A DNA stretch of 9,037 bases, taken from contig CAZFWV010000285.1 of NCBI GenBank assembly GCA_964522605.1, positions 1 to 9,037 of the forward strand, given 5' to 3'. A model generated the notes under the pieces. The model was not told the DNA's origin and ran no database searches. It saw only the letters and a list, made by a program, of their open reading frames with translations. The DNA comes from CAVZLD01 sp964522605 (GTDB lineage: Bacteria; Planctomycetota; Planctomycetia; Pirellulales; Pirellulaceae). The translations under genes were made by a program, and so were the position numbers. Numbering within the stretch: the first letter of the stretch is position 1; every line of letters starts with the position of its first letter. Shown piece by piece: positions 1-6,324 of the stretch.

Positions 1-76
1 CTGGAGACTGGAGGTGTTGCTTCCGTTGGTCGCTCGGTCTCTTGCCGCGACCGTTCGCAGTCCAGAGCGACAAAAC

Positions 77-105
77 TTGACAGCGTGACGGCTCGTATGT
101 GAAGC
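77..105 (+). promoter_or_regulatory. Possible promoter upstream of the DUF1598-like gene (weak)
   Basis: A perfect TTGACA hexamer lies at 77-82, about 70 bases ahead of the start codon at 151. At the usual 16-18 base spacing the -10 region matches TATAAT poorly (TGAAGC near 100-105). A slightly better TATGTG at 96-101 is only 13 bases away, which is too close. Only the -35 match is convincing, so this is a weak call. Confidence 0.22.
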
Positions 106-136
106 TGCCTTTCAGGCATTTTTGGGACAGATTGCC

Positions 137-145
137 GAGGGGAGG
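137..145 (+). promoter_or_regulatory. Strong ribosome binding site fixing the start at 151
   Basis: GAGGGGAGG lies five bases before the ATG at 151. This supports the long form of the protein, with about 50 residues ahead of the hydrophobic signal core. The alternative is initiation at an internal codon such as the TTG at 289, just before the core. Confidence 0.6.
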
Positions 146-150
146 CCAAC

Positions 151-1833
151 ATGTGCGGACTTGCCGTTGCTTCGGCCCAATCCATCTGTGTAGAGCGTGA
201 CGCAAGACCGCCAGAACGAGGGTGCTGTACGGTCGAGAGTGCGATCCGGCCCGGCTCGGCAGGAGCCTCGTCTTCCCGGGCAACGGTTTTGCAGCCGTCG
301 TCCATCGCTCTGGTTAGTCTGGTTCTTGTGACACTGTATTGGCATAGTGCTCAAGGTGCGTCGCCGATCACTCCCGAAATCGAATCGACGAATTCGGGGC
401 AGTCCGATGTTTACGAAGAAGGCTCGGCACGTGGCGGGGGACAGCAGGCCGACTTCGATTCGCTGATCGAGTTGATTCAGACGACGATTGCTCCCGATAC
501 CTGGCAGGACGTGGGTGGCGAGGGGTCGATTTCGGGGTTTCCGGGAGGCGTCTACGTCGACGCCGCTGGCGTACTGAGGACGATGGACACAGCAGTTCAG
601 CAGCGTCTTGTCTCGCTCTGGGACTCAGCTCAACCGCGTTCACCGAAGGCGATTGGATCGCAGGACATTGGGCGAGTCAGTCGTTGTCGAAAAGTCTCCC
701 TTCGTCGTCTGCAAGAGCAGCTCACTCACCGTCGCGCGCGCGACGAAGCGCCATCGTGGGACGTTCATTTTCTCGCAGGGCTCCAGCGGATTGATTTGGT
801 CTTTCTTGATGAGCAGTCAGGTGACTGCATTCTGGCAGGCCCCGCGGGACCCTGGACGATCAACGATGAGGGGCGCTGTGTGGGAATTGATTCGCGGCGA
901 CCCGTGGTTCGCCTGGATGATCTGGTCGTCGTCCTGCGAAACGCCTTTTGCGGGGAAGGTCAGTTCTTGTGCGCGATTACGCCGCTGCCCGAGAACCTGG
1001 AGCGAACGCAGCAGTATCTGACCGAGTGGGACGGGCGTCCGGTGCGCCCGCAAGAACGGGATGCCTGGTTGGGCGGACTGCGGCAAGCGCTCGGACGTCA
1101 GCAGATCGAGTTCGCAGGCATTGAGGCCGATACTCGGGTTGCGCGGGTGCTGATCGAGGCGGATCATCACATGAAGCTGGTTGGTCTCGGTTTGGTTCCT
1201 TCCGCCGGTCAACTCGTCAGCTACCTGGACACGCTGTCGGAGAAGCGGAATGGGCCGCCGCCGGATCTCGGTGTGTTGCGCTGGTGGTTTGCCCTTCAAG
1301 AGAGATGCCTGCAGCGTTCCGGAACGGGGGATATCTATGTCCTACAGAATCAAGTTGTGCGGGTTCTCAGCGAGAACGAACTGTTGGCAGCACGCGGGCA
1401 GCGGGTCCACACGGGCCGCGCCGAACCGCTCAACGCGCAGTTTGCCCGGGATTTTACCAAGAGTTTTCCGGCCCTCTCGCAGCAGTACCCGGTCTACGCG
1501 GAGCTCGACAACGTATTCCGCTTGGCCATCGTGGCGGCGTTGCTCCGCCGGGAAGAGTTTCCCCTACGAACCGGATGGATGATGGAAGACTTGCTGGACG
1601 ATGCAACGTACCGGCTGCCACGGGCTCGCGTGCCGAAAAGCGTGGTGTCAGTCGTCAATTATCGGGTGGTGGACCAACGATATTTCTTGGCGGCGGTCAG
1701 CGGTGGTGTGGCGTTTCGTTCCGACGATCTTCTCTCACATGGTTTTGACACGCGGCCTCTCGAAGAAACGGTTCTGTCCATGACGCTGCGACCGCCTGCC
1801 GAGTTAGATCCGGACGCGTGGTGGTGGGATTGA
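151..1833 (+). CDS. Exported planctomycete protein of unknown function, DUF1598-like
   Basis: The product has 560 residues and no known biochemical role. A hydrophobic stretch at about residues 51-68 ends in AQGA and looks like a signal peptide or membrane anchor. It follows an unusually long N-region of about 50 residues containing two Cys pairs or singles (C2, C13, C25, C26). Residues 101-145 (LIELIQTTIAPDTW, then a Gly-rich turn and VYVDAAGVL) resemble a short segment found in planctomycete secretin-like and other exported proteins. Residues 205-350 look like the planctomycete family I know as DUF1598: the LAGPAGPW segment (228-235), RRPVVRLDDLVVVLR (249-263), and ARVLIEADHHMKLVGLGL (331-348). 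Conserved-looking pieces near 448-466 (ELDNVFRLAIVAALL) and 495-520 (VPKSVVSVVNYRV…VSGGV) complete the pattern. The protein ends in WWWD. It stands alone on its strand and converges on the ApbE gene. The family name is from memory of sequence style, not a search. Confidence 0.72.
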   Translation: MCGLAVASAQSICVERDARPPERGCCTVESAIRPGSAGASSSRATVLQPSSIALVSLVLVTLYWHSAQGASPITPEIESTNSGQSDVYEEGSARGGGQQADFDSLIELIQTTIAPDTWQDVGGEGSISGFPGGVYVDAAGVLRTMDTAVQQRLVSLWDSAQPRSPKAIGSQDIGRVSRCRKVSLRRLQEQLTHRRARDEAPSWDVHFLAGLQRIDLVFLDEQSGDCILAGPAGPWTINDEGRCVGIDSRRPVVRLDDLVVVLRNAFCGEGQFLCAITPLPENLERTQQYLTEWDGRPVRPQERDAWLGGLRQALGRQQIEFAGIEADTRVARVLIEADHHMKLVGLGLVPSAGQLVSYLDTLSEKRNGPPPDLGVLRWWFALQERCLQRSGTGDIYVLQNQVVRVLSENELLAARGQRVHTGRAEPLNAQFARDFTKSFPALSQQYPVYAELDNVFRLAIVAALLRREEFPLRTGWMMEDLLDDATYRLPRARVPKSVVSVVNYRVVDQRYFLAAVSGGVAFRSDDLLSHGFDTRPLEETVLSMTLRPPAELDPDAWWWD

Positions 1834-1924
1834 ACGGCGCGGGTGGTTTGGCGTCACGGACGATTGCGTTGTTCCCTGCCGCCTTCCAAGACCGTTCTTC
1901 GTCGCCACATTCTTGAAAGCGACC

Positions 1925-3034
1925 TCAATCGCTGATCCGCTGCCAGTCGTCGTCGTCAAGGCCAAAGCAATGGACTTCTAAAGTGCCGGTGCGAGGGCCG
2001 GGGCAACTGAGCAGTGCCGCGACCTCCGCGTGGTTCTCGCAGTACTCTCGAGATTTCTCCCGCCCCATCACGTAGAACGCGGTCGAGAGCGCATCGGCTA
2101 CCGTGGCCTGGGGAGCGAGCACGGTGGCCGAAAGAACTTGGTCGGCGGGCCGTCCTGTGCGTGGATCAAGGATATGGCCATAACGCCGGCCTTGGGAATA
2201 GAAATGTTGAGTTCCCGAGCCGGATGTCGCGAGAGCTCGATCTTGCAGGCGGACTTCTGCCAATCGCCGGTCGGATCGCAAAGGATGCCGCAGCCCCACC
2301 GTCCAACCGGCTGAACTTTCGCCGCGCAGTCGTTGACCGCGGGCCAAGATTGTACTGTGACCGCCGTGGATCATGAAGTTTTCGATCTGCGCCGAATGCA
2401 GAACCTCGGCACAGCGGTCCAGCGCGTATCCTTTTCCAATCGCGCCCAAGTTGATTTCCAGTCCCGATTGCGCAAAGAAGACCGTTTCTTGGTGCGGATC
2501 GAGCTCCAACCACTGCGATCCCACCCGCTGCAATGCGTCCTGGATGGCCTCGTCACTCGGCAGTTTGCCTTCCCGGTGATAAAAGCCCCATGCCTTGATC
2601 AGGGGACCTGCGGTGATGTCAAAGGCCCCCTCGGTCGCTGCGTGCAACTGGACCGCCTGGTGGAGCAGGTGAAACAAGCGTGATTCGACACGCAGGCGAG
2701 CGTTTGCGGCGGAAGCGTTGAGCCGACTCACTTCACTGCGGTGGCGATAGACGCTGAGTTGGTCCTCCAGTTGACTGACCAGATCGAGGGCTGCGACGGC
2801 CTGTTCGGTCGCCGTCTGATCCTCGCCTGCGTTCAAGAAGACGGCGAACTGGCAGGCCATGGCCTTGCGGCTGACCTGAACCACGTACGTCTGGGGATTC
2901 GCGGCCGACGGGTCCTCCGAGCCGGATGATCCTTCCCCCGGGCTCAGCGACCGTCCCAAGTCCTCCAGCGCATCCGCGGCGGATTTTCCTCGCAAGAACT
3001 GTCGTCGCGTGGAGCGTTTTGCGAAATCGCTCAT
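1925..3034 (-). CDS. apbE: FAD:protein FMN transferase (ApbE family)
   Basis: ApbE-family enzymes cleave FAD and attach FMN covalently through a phosphoester bond to Ser/Thr of exported or membrane flavoproteins such as NqrB/NqrC, RnfG or NosR; some members only bind FAD. The 369-residue length fits the family. Recognisable blocks in order are YRHRSEVSRLN (96-106), GAFDITAGPLIKAWGF (136-151), NLGAIGKGYALD (195-206), IHGGHSTILARG (222-233), ATSGSG (269-274), HILDPRTGRP (287-296) and ADALSTAFYVMG (313-324). D314 and T318 sit where the family binds Mg2+. The N-terminus has a twin-arginine-like STRRQFLRG (8-16), but it is followed by an acidic, polar stretch (to about 45) with no hydrophobic core and no lipobox. 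Export is therefore not obvious. No flavinylation substrate is visible in the window. The gene is divergent from the cytochrome gene, 137 bp apart between chosen starts. The ATG at 3034 has only a weak purine-rich GGCGAG upstream. A TTG four bases upstream is in another frame. Confidence 0.93.
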   Translation of the reverse strand: MSDFAKRSTRRQFLRGKSAADALEDLGRSLSPGEGSSGSEDPSAANPQTYVVQVSRKAMACQFAVFLNAGEDQTATEQAVAALDLVSQLEDQLSVYRHRSEVSRLNASAANARLRVESRLFHLLHQAVQLHAATEGAFDITAGPLIKAWGFYHREGKLPSDEAIQDALQRVGSQWLELDPHQETVFFAQSGLEINLGAIGKGYALDRCAEVLHSAQIENFMIHGGHSTILARGQRLRGESSAGWTVGLRHPLRSDRRLAEVRLQDRALATSGSGTQHFYSQGRRYGHILDPRTGRPADQVLSATVLAPQATVADALSTAFYVMGREKSREYCENHAEVAALLSCPGPRTGTLEVHCFGLDDDDWQRISD

Positions 3035-3133
3035 TCAATGCTCGCCGGTAAGGGATCGTGACGGTCGACCGACTCGATCACGACTGAGAAGGGGGATCGT
3101 TTCCGGTCTACGGTTGCATTGTATCCTCGAGCT

Positions 3134-3159
3134 TGAACCGGACCGAGTATACTGAACCG
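3134..3159. promoter_or_regulatory. Candidate divergent promoter/operator between apbE and the cytochrome gene
   Basis: The perfect 8-bp palindrome AGTATACT (3146-3153) carries the near-consensus -10 hexamer TATACT on both strands. It is flanked by two direct copies of TGAACCG (3134-3140 and 3153-3159), 19 bp apart. The element lies just upstream of the cytochrome start at 3172 and within the 137-bp divergent spacer. I see no good -35 hexamer at the normal distance on either strand. An activator-dependent promoter or an operator is as likely as a standard sigma-70 promoter. Confidence 0.3.
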
Positions 3160-3161
3160 AC

Positions 3162-3166
3162 GGGAG
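3162..3166 (+). promoter_or_regulatory. Ribosome binding site favouring the ATG at 3172
   Basis: GGGAG lies five bases before the ATG at 3172. The longest reading frame would instead begin at a TTG at 3133, which falls inside the candidate regulatory repeats and has no such site. A second candidate ATG at 3301 gives a textbook short signal peptide but lacks a clear Shine-Dalgarno sequence. Confidence 0.5.
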
Positions 3167-3171
3167 ATCGT

Positions 3172-4254
3172 ATGGGAACCGATTCGGCACGACTTGCGGG
3201 GAAAATGTTGTCATTGCGACAGGATTTCGTGCGGCCAACGGACGCGATCGGTTCGGCGGGGCAGGGACGCTTCGCGCGGTTGTGGGTCGGCATCGCCGCG
3301 ATGCGCCCGGCACTTCGTTGGGGGCTGATTGGTTTGTTATTCTGCCCGTTGTTGGGGGCTGCGGCGGGACCCGAGGAGCCTCCTGAGAGGCGAGTGCCTC
3401 CACCCGACTGGAAGGACGTGCCCCCGGGAATCTTCTTTGAGGATGCATTCTCGGAGGGGCTGGTCGGGACGCCCGGCGCCAGGCCTTCCGGCGATCAATC
3501 GGTCCCCGGTACCGACCGCGGGTCGTCCGATCGATCGACAGCGGACTCAGGCCAATCCCCGGAATGGCAGCAGGTGATCTCGGCGGAGGTGATCGAAGAC
3601 GAAATCAAGTCGATCCTGGCGCGCGTCTCCGCGTTGGTTCAGAATCCGAGCGATTTCCAATCGCGTGGCTATCGGCAGGTGCGTCGGGAATTCAGCGTTG
3701 CGGCCATGCTGTTTGCGATTGTTCACGAGTATCCTGCTCCGATTCGCTGGCAGCAGTCCGCGCTGCAGGCGCGGGATGCGCTGGCTCAGGCGGCGCTACG
3801 AGCGCAAGTCGGGTCCGATGACGTATTGCGGCGGGCAGAACAGTTGCGAACGTCGCTGGAGGATCTCGTACGGGGCGGTTCGTTTGCGTCGGAGCCAATC
3901 GCCTCACCCGCCGGATGGGACGAAATCTGTGCCCGTTCTCCGCTGATGCAGCGTCTGGAAGCAATCGACGAAGATCAATTGTCGGGTTCGCTCGCATCCG
4001 CCGGTTTATTCCGCCAAGATCGAGCTCGCATAGCTCACGAGTCGGAACTCGTCGCGGCGATTGCGGTCGTCTTGCTGCAACCGGGGATGGAAGACGCTGC
4101 GGACGAAGACTACCGCAACTACTGCGACTCGATGCGCCAGGCGGCACAGGCGATCGTGAAGGCAGTCGAAAACGACGACTACGAATCAGCACTGCCGGCG
4201 CACGCACAGCTCAAACGAAGCTGTGCCGACTGTCACGCAGATTATCGCGGGTGA
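3172..4254 (+). CDS. Exported class II (c'-type) monohaem cytochrome c
   Basis: The product has 360 residues from the ATG at 3172. A hydrophobic core at about 49-66 (RWGLIGLLFCPLLGAAAG) looks like a signal peptide, preceded by a long basic/polar N-region. If translation began at the ATG at 3301, a conventional signal peptide would result. After the signal comes a Pro/Gly/Ser/Asp-rich low-complexity stretch (about 67-130). The rest (about 134-348) is predicted by eye to be mainly helical, rich in Ala, Leu and Gln. The only haem-binding motif is CADCH, with C351, C354 and H355, five residues from the end and followed by ADYRG. A CxxCH close to the C-terminus after a helical bundle is the arrangement of class II cytochromes c (c', c-556). 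The protein probably carries one haem in the periplasm, but the electron partner is unknown. It is longer than classic c' proteins (about 130-150 residues), so the central region is an extra helical part. It faces apbE divergently and ends 8 bp from the ClpP-like gene. Confidence 0.75.
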   Translation: MGTDSARLAGKMLSLRQDFVRPTDAIGSAGQGRFARLWVGIAAMRPALRWGLIGLLFCPLLGAAAGPEEPPERRVPPPDWKDVPPGIFFEDAFSEGLVGTPGARPSGDQSVPGTDRGSSDRSTADSGQSPEWQQVISAEVIEDEIKSILARVSALVQNPSDFQSRGYRQVRREFSVAAMLFAIVHEYPAPIRWQQSALQARDALAQAALRAQVGSDDVLRRAEQLRTSLEDLVRGGSFASEPIASPAGWDEICARSPLMQRLEAIDEDQLSGSLASAGLFRQDRARIAHESELVAAIAVVLLQPGMEDAADEDYRNYCDSMRQAAQAIVKAVENDDYESALPAHAQLKRSCADCHADYRG

Positions 4255-4262
4255 GGATCAGT

Positions 4263-4889
4263 TCACGAGCTGTGAACGCTGACGCGGGTGACCGCCTCAC
4301 CGTTCCCTTTTTCTCCCCGCTGCCATGCGGTCTGCGAGTCTCCATCGCCCGCCGTGAGATCATCGAGCGCAACAAGTTGTGCCAGCCCAGCCTCTGCGAA
4401 CTCGCGTCCCGAAACATAACGTCCGGGAGTGATCCACTGATCGAGAAAATCAATATCCACGCCCAACAGGCTCGCCAGCAGGCGATCCATTTCTCGTTCC
4501 AAAGTGCCGAAATGCCGCGCCCACTCCGCCGCTTCCTGCAACCCCACGTGCTCTTCGCTTTGCCACTTCATCGGATGGAAAAGGAGTACGCTGAAGGGGG
4601 TCACGATCCGCCGTGAACAGGCGGCAAAGGGCCAAAGAGTCGCGGAGGAACATTCTCCCGTGACAACGCCGGTGGCCCGGATACCCCGCAGTCGAATCAG
4701 GCTGGTCAACGCGATTGCGCAGTAGGGACTACCGCCGGGCGAGTCGATGAACAGCGTGCATTCGCCGTGGGGCGGAACGCTGAGCAGGCGATCCGTCAAA
4801 TCCGCCTCGTTGTCTGTCAGGTCGCCTACCAACGCAATCTCGATCGGTCCCTCATGGTCTTCACGACTGTGGTGTTCCATTCGGTCCAT
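4263..4889 (-). CDS. Divergent ClpP-fold (S14-like) protein, possible pseudoprotease
   Basis: The product has 208 residues, close to bacterial ClpP length. ClpP-family features are FIDSPGGS (47-54, oxyanion/substrate strand loop), GECSSA (78-83) with S82 where ClpP has its nucleophile, and FHPM (104-107) with H105 where ClpP has its histidine. The C-terminal part from M134, through YVSGREFAEAGL (158-169), follows the ClpP ending (FLSAEEA…YGL). In a gapless alignment to E. coli ClpP over that part, the catalytic Asp falls on W152, with D150 two residues before it. The triad is therefore incomplete or shifted. No Clp ATPase (ClpX/ClpA/ClpC) or NfeD-like partner is in the window, and there is no signal peptide. 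The start is the ATG at 4889; a longer TTG start at 4946 is less likely. Residues 181-208 form a polar tail. A member of the wider ClpP/crotonase superfamily with another function is possible. Confidence 0.72.
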   Translation of the reverse strand: MDRMEHHSREDHEGPIEIALVGDLTDNEADLTDRLLSVPPHGECTLFIDSPGGSPYCAIALTSLIRLRGIRATGVVTGECSSATLWPFAACSRRIVTPFSVLLFHPMKWQSEEHVGLQEAAEWARHFGTLEREMDRLLASLLGVDIDFLDQWITPGRYVSGREFAEAGLAQLVALDDLTAGDGDSQTAWQRGEKGNGEAVTRVSVHSS

Positions 4890-4896
4890 ATTCGGT

Positions 4897-4902
4897 TCCT
4901 CT
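4897..4902 (-). promoter_or_regulatory. Ribosome binding site deciding the start of the ClpP-like gene
   Basis: On the minus strand AGAGGA lies seven bases before the ATG at 4889. This favours that ATG over the in-frame TTG at 4946, which would add 19 residues without family resemblance. Confidence 0.6.
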
Positions 4903-5295
4903 GTGCCCTTGCAACTTTGTCCGAACTCGCTGCGCGAAATGTGCAATTTCGACGAAACGGAATTGTAGATCGCATGGCCGTGGCCCGCGAAGGCGGTTCG
5001 GCGACTCGCGATCGGCGTTGTCTTCCCGCTGGTTCGGAGTTGGTTTTCCTTTCCCGCACGACAAAAACGACGGCAGATCCCTTAAACCATGTCTTGTTCC
5101 CCGCAGTCCGGCAAGCAAAAAAACAGCCGCAGCAGGCGGCGGCCCGGGAGGCGGAGTGACGGAAGATCTCGTCGGAAGCCCGTTATCCGTCGAGGTCGAA
5201 GGATCTGCTGTGGTGCGGACCCGCCCGACTGAGGAACGGGGAATCGTGCGTTAATTAGCGGCCCGTGATTCGTGTGAAAGGAATAGCAACGTCGG

Positions 5296-5336
5296 TTTTC
5301 ACAGGAATTCGCTACGATCTATACTATAACTATAAT
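5296..5336 (+). promoter_or_regulatory. Probable promoter of the zinc-ribbon/GYF gene with three overlapping -10-like boxes
   Basis: Within an AT-rich island the hexamers TATACT (5320-5325), TATAAC (5325-5330) and TATAAT (5331-5336, perfect consensus) follow one another. TTTTCA at 5296-5301 matches TTGACA at four of six positions and stands 18 bases before the first box. It would be about 23 and 29 bases from the others. The start codon is about 110 bases downstream, leaving a substantial 5' untranslated region. Confidence 0.45.
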
Positions 5337-5443
5337 CGGTGCTTGGTTGTCTTGTTAAGTCCAGATTTACTGGACGTCGAACGCGGGTTGCTGGTTGTTG
5401 CGAGTTGACCTGCGAACCAGAAGGGCGGAGTAACGGTAGCGCG

Positions 5444-6202
5444 ATGGGGATTCGGTTTCGCTGTCCGAACGGCCACAAACTCCACGTGAAAGCCTTTCTG
5501 GCCGGCAAACGAGGTTTGTGCCCGCAGTGTGGCGTGAGACTGACCATTCCGCCCGAATCGGATCCGGCTCTTGTTCAGGAGTTGAAACCCGAGGCTGTCG
5601 GTGAGGAGCCGTCTTCGGGAGGATCGACGGCCGCGACGGATGCCACGGTGGCCGTCGCCCCGACGGAGCTTCCTTCCGGTCCGCCCGAACCAGAACCGGG
5701 GGGCCAGACGCCAGCAGAACCGGTCGGCACGGCGATGGAGGCCCCGGCCCAGGAGGAACCGAGCCCGGGCAGCGATTCCGCGGACGCATCGGCTGCCGAA
5801 GCGCTGTCGGCGGGTTCGCAGGGGGATCCGATTGCGGAGGCCCCGCACGCCCTGTGGTATGTTCAGCCGCCCTCCGGAGGCCAGTATGGTCCGGCTTCCG
5901 GCGACATCATGCGAACCTGGATTTCCGAGGGACGCGTCACACGTGACTCGCTGGTTTGGCGCGAGGGCTGGTCCGACTGGAAGTTGGCAGGACCTTTGTT
6001 TCCGGGACTCGTCTCGGGTCCGGCCGTTGCGACCGACAGTGAAGCCGTGGCAATCGTCACGGAGCCCGCCGAAGGCAGTATCGCGGAACGCTACCGTCGT
6101 AAGAAATCCAATCGGACCGCACTGCTGGTGGTCGTCCTGCTGGTCGTCGCCTGCTTGATTCTCTTCGCGACCCTCATCTATGTGATCAACTTCATGCCGT
6201 AG
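5444..6202 (+). CDS. Zinc-ribbon / GYF_2-domain / C-terminal transmembrane protein
   Basis: The product has 252 residues from the ATG at 5444. The N-terminus MGIRFRCPNGHKLHV with C7 and H11, then C26-P-Q-C29, makes a probable zinc ribbon of the kind that opens many planctomycete membrane proteins. Residues about 38-135 are a Pro/Ala/Glu/Ser-rich, acidic, probably disordered linker. Residues 138-186 (WYVQPPSGGQYGP…WISEGRVTRDSLVWREGWSDWKLA, in parts) match the GYF_2 pattern: Trp-Tyr start, GP turn, and a repeated Trp near the end. GYF-type domains bind proline-rich peptides in eukaryotes; in bacteria the role is unknown. A single hydrophobic helix at about 226-247 follows the basic RYRRKK, leaving only five residues beyond it. 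The protein is probably tail-anchored with its domains in the cytoplasm. The longest frame starts with GTG at 5339, but its extra 35 residues lie between the promoter and the family-typical start. The best ribosome site, GGAG at 5427-5430, is rather far (13 bases) from the ATG. Confidence 0.8.
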   Translation: MGIRFRCPNGHKLHVKAFLAGKRGLCPQCGVRLTIPPESDPALVQELKPEAVGEEPSSGGSTAATDATVAVAPTELPSGPPEPEPGGQTPAEPVGTAMEAPAQEEPSPGSDSADASAAEALSAGSQGDPIAEAPHALWYVQPPSGGQYGPASGDIMRTWISEGRVTRDSLVWREGWSDWKLAGPLFPGLVSGPAVATDSEAVAIVTEPAEGSIAERYRRKKSNRTALLVVVLLVVACLILFATLIYVINFMP

Positions 6203-6211
6203 ACCGTCCTG

Positions 6212-6241
6212 CCCCGCCGCGTCGCCGCCCTGCGACGGGGG
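6212..6241 (+). terminator. GC-rich hairpin after the GYF gene, possible terminator
   Basis: CGTCGC (6220-6225) pairs with GCGACG (6232-6237) around a six-base loop. The stem is extended by CCCC (6212-6215) with GGGG (6238-6241) across a four-base bulge. A perfect palindrome, GCCCGCGGGC (6241-6250), overlaps its end by one base and is followed by TATATTT. There is no real T-run, so intrinsic termination is uncertain. The element sits in the 122-bp gap before the NTPase gene. Confidence 0.3.
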
Positions 6242-6324
6242 CCCGCGGGCTATATTTCCCTGTTCGCAGCCAACATGATGGCGCGCGAATGATGAATGAA
6301 TCTGTCGGTTAGAGGAAACATCGG

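Larger units (their letters stand above)
4890..5443. other. Gene-poor divergent spacer of 554 bp
   Basis: This is the longest stretch here without a convincing gene. It separates the leftward ClpP-like gene from the rightward zinc-ribbon/GYF gene. It holds the ribosome site for the former, a probable rightward promoter near 5296-5336, and a short Arg-rich open frame at 5089-5232 (47 codons, start MSCSPQSGKQ, ending CCGADPPD). That frame has no Shine-Dalgarno sequence and no codon-position bias that I can see. Longer frames that cross into the ClpP-like gene are antisense shadows. I see no tRNA, riboswitch or terminator with a T-run. Confidence 0.5.

Noticed and set aside
817..1299. Minus-strand open frame of 160 codons inside the DUF1598-like gene
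   Set aside because: It is fully nested antisense with no domain or ribosome site that I can support.
1834..1924. Terminator search between the two convergent genes
   Set aside because: Only short, widely separated complementary pieces (TGGCG/CGCCA) were seen, with no compact hairpin and no T-run.
3915..4616. Plus-strand open frame of 233 codons spanning the cytochrome end and the ClpP-like gene
   Set aside because: It crosses the convergent junction out of frame with the CxxCH-bearing gene and antisense to the ClpP-like one. Its product is Arg/Ser-rich without motifs.
1925..4889. Idea that apbE, the cytochrome and the ClpP-like gene form one functional operon or defence island
   Set aside because: The strands alternate (-, +, -), no known partner or defence marker is present, and each gene fits an ordinary chromosomal family.
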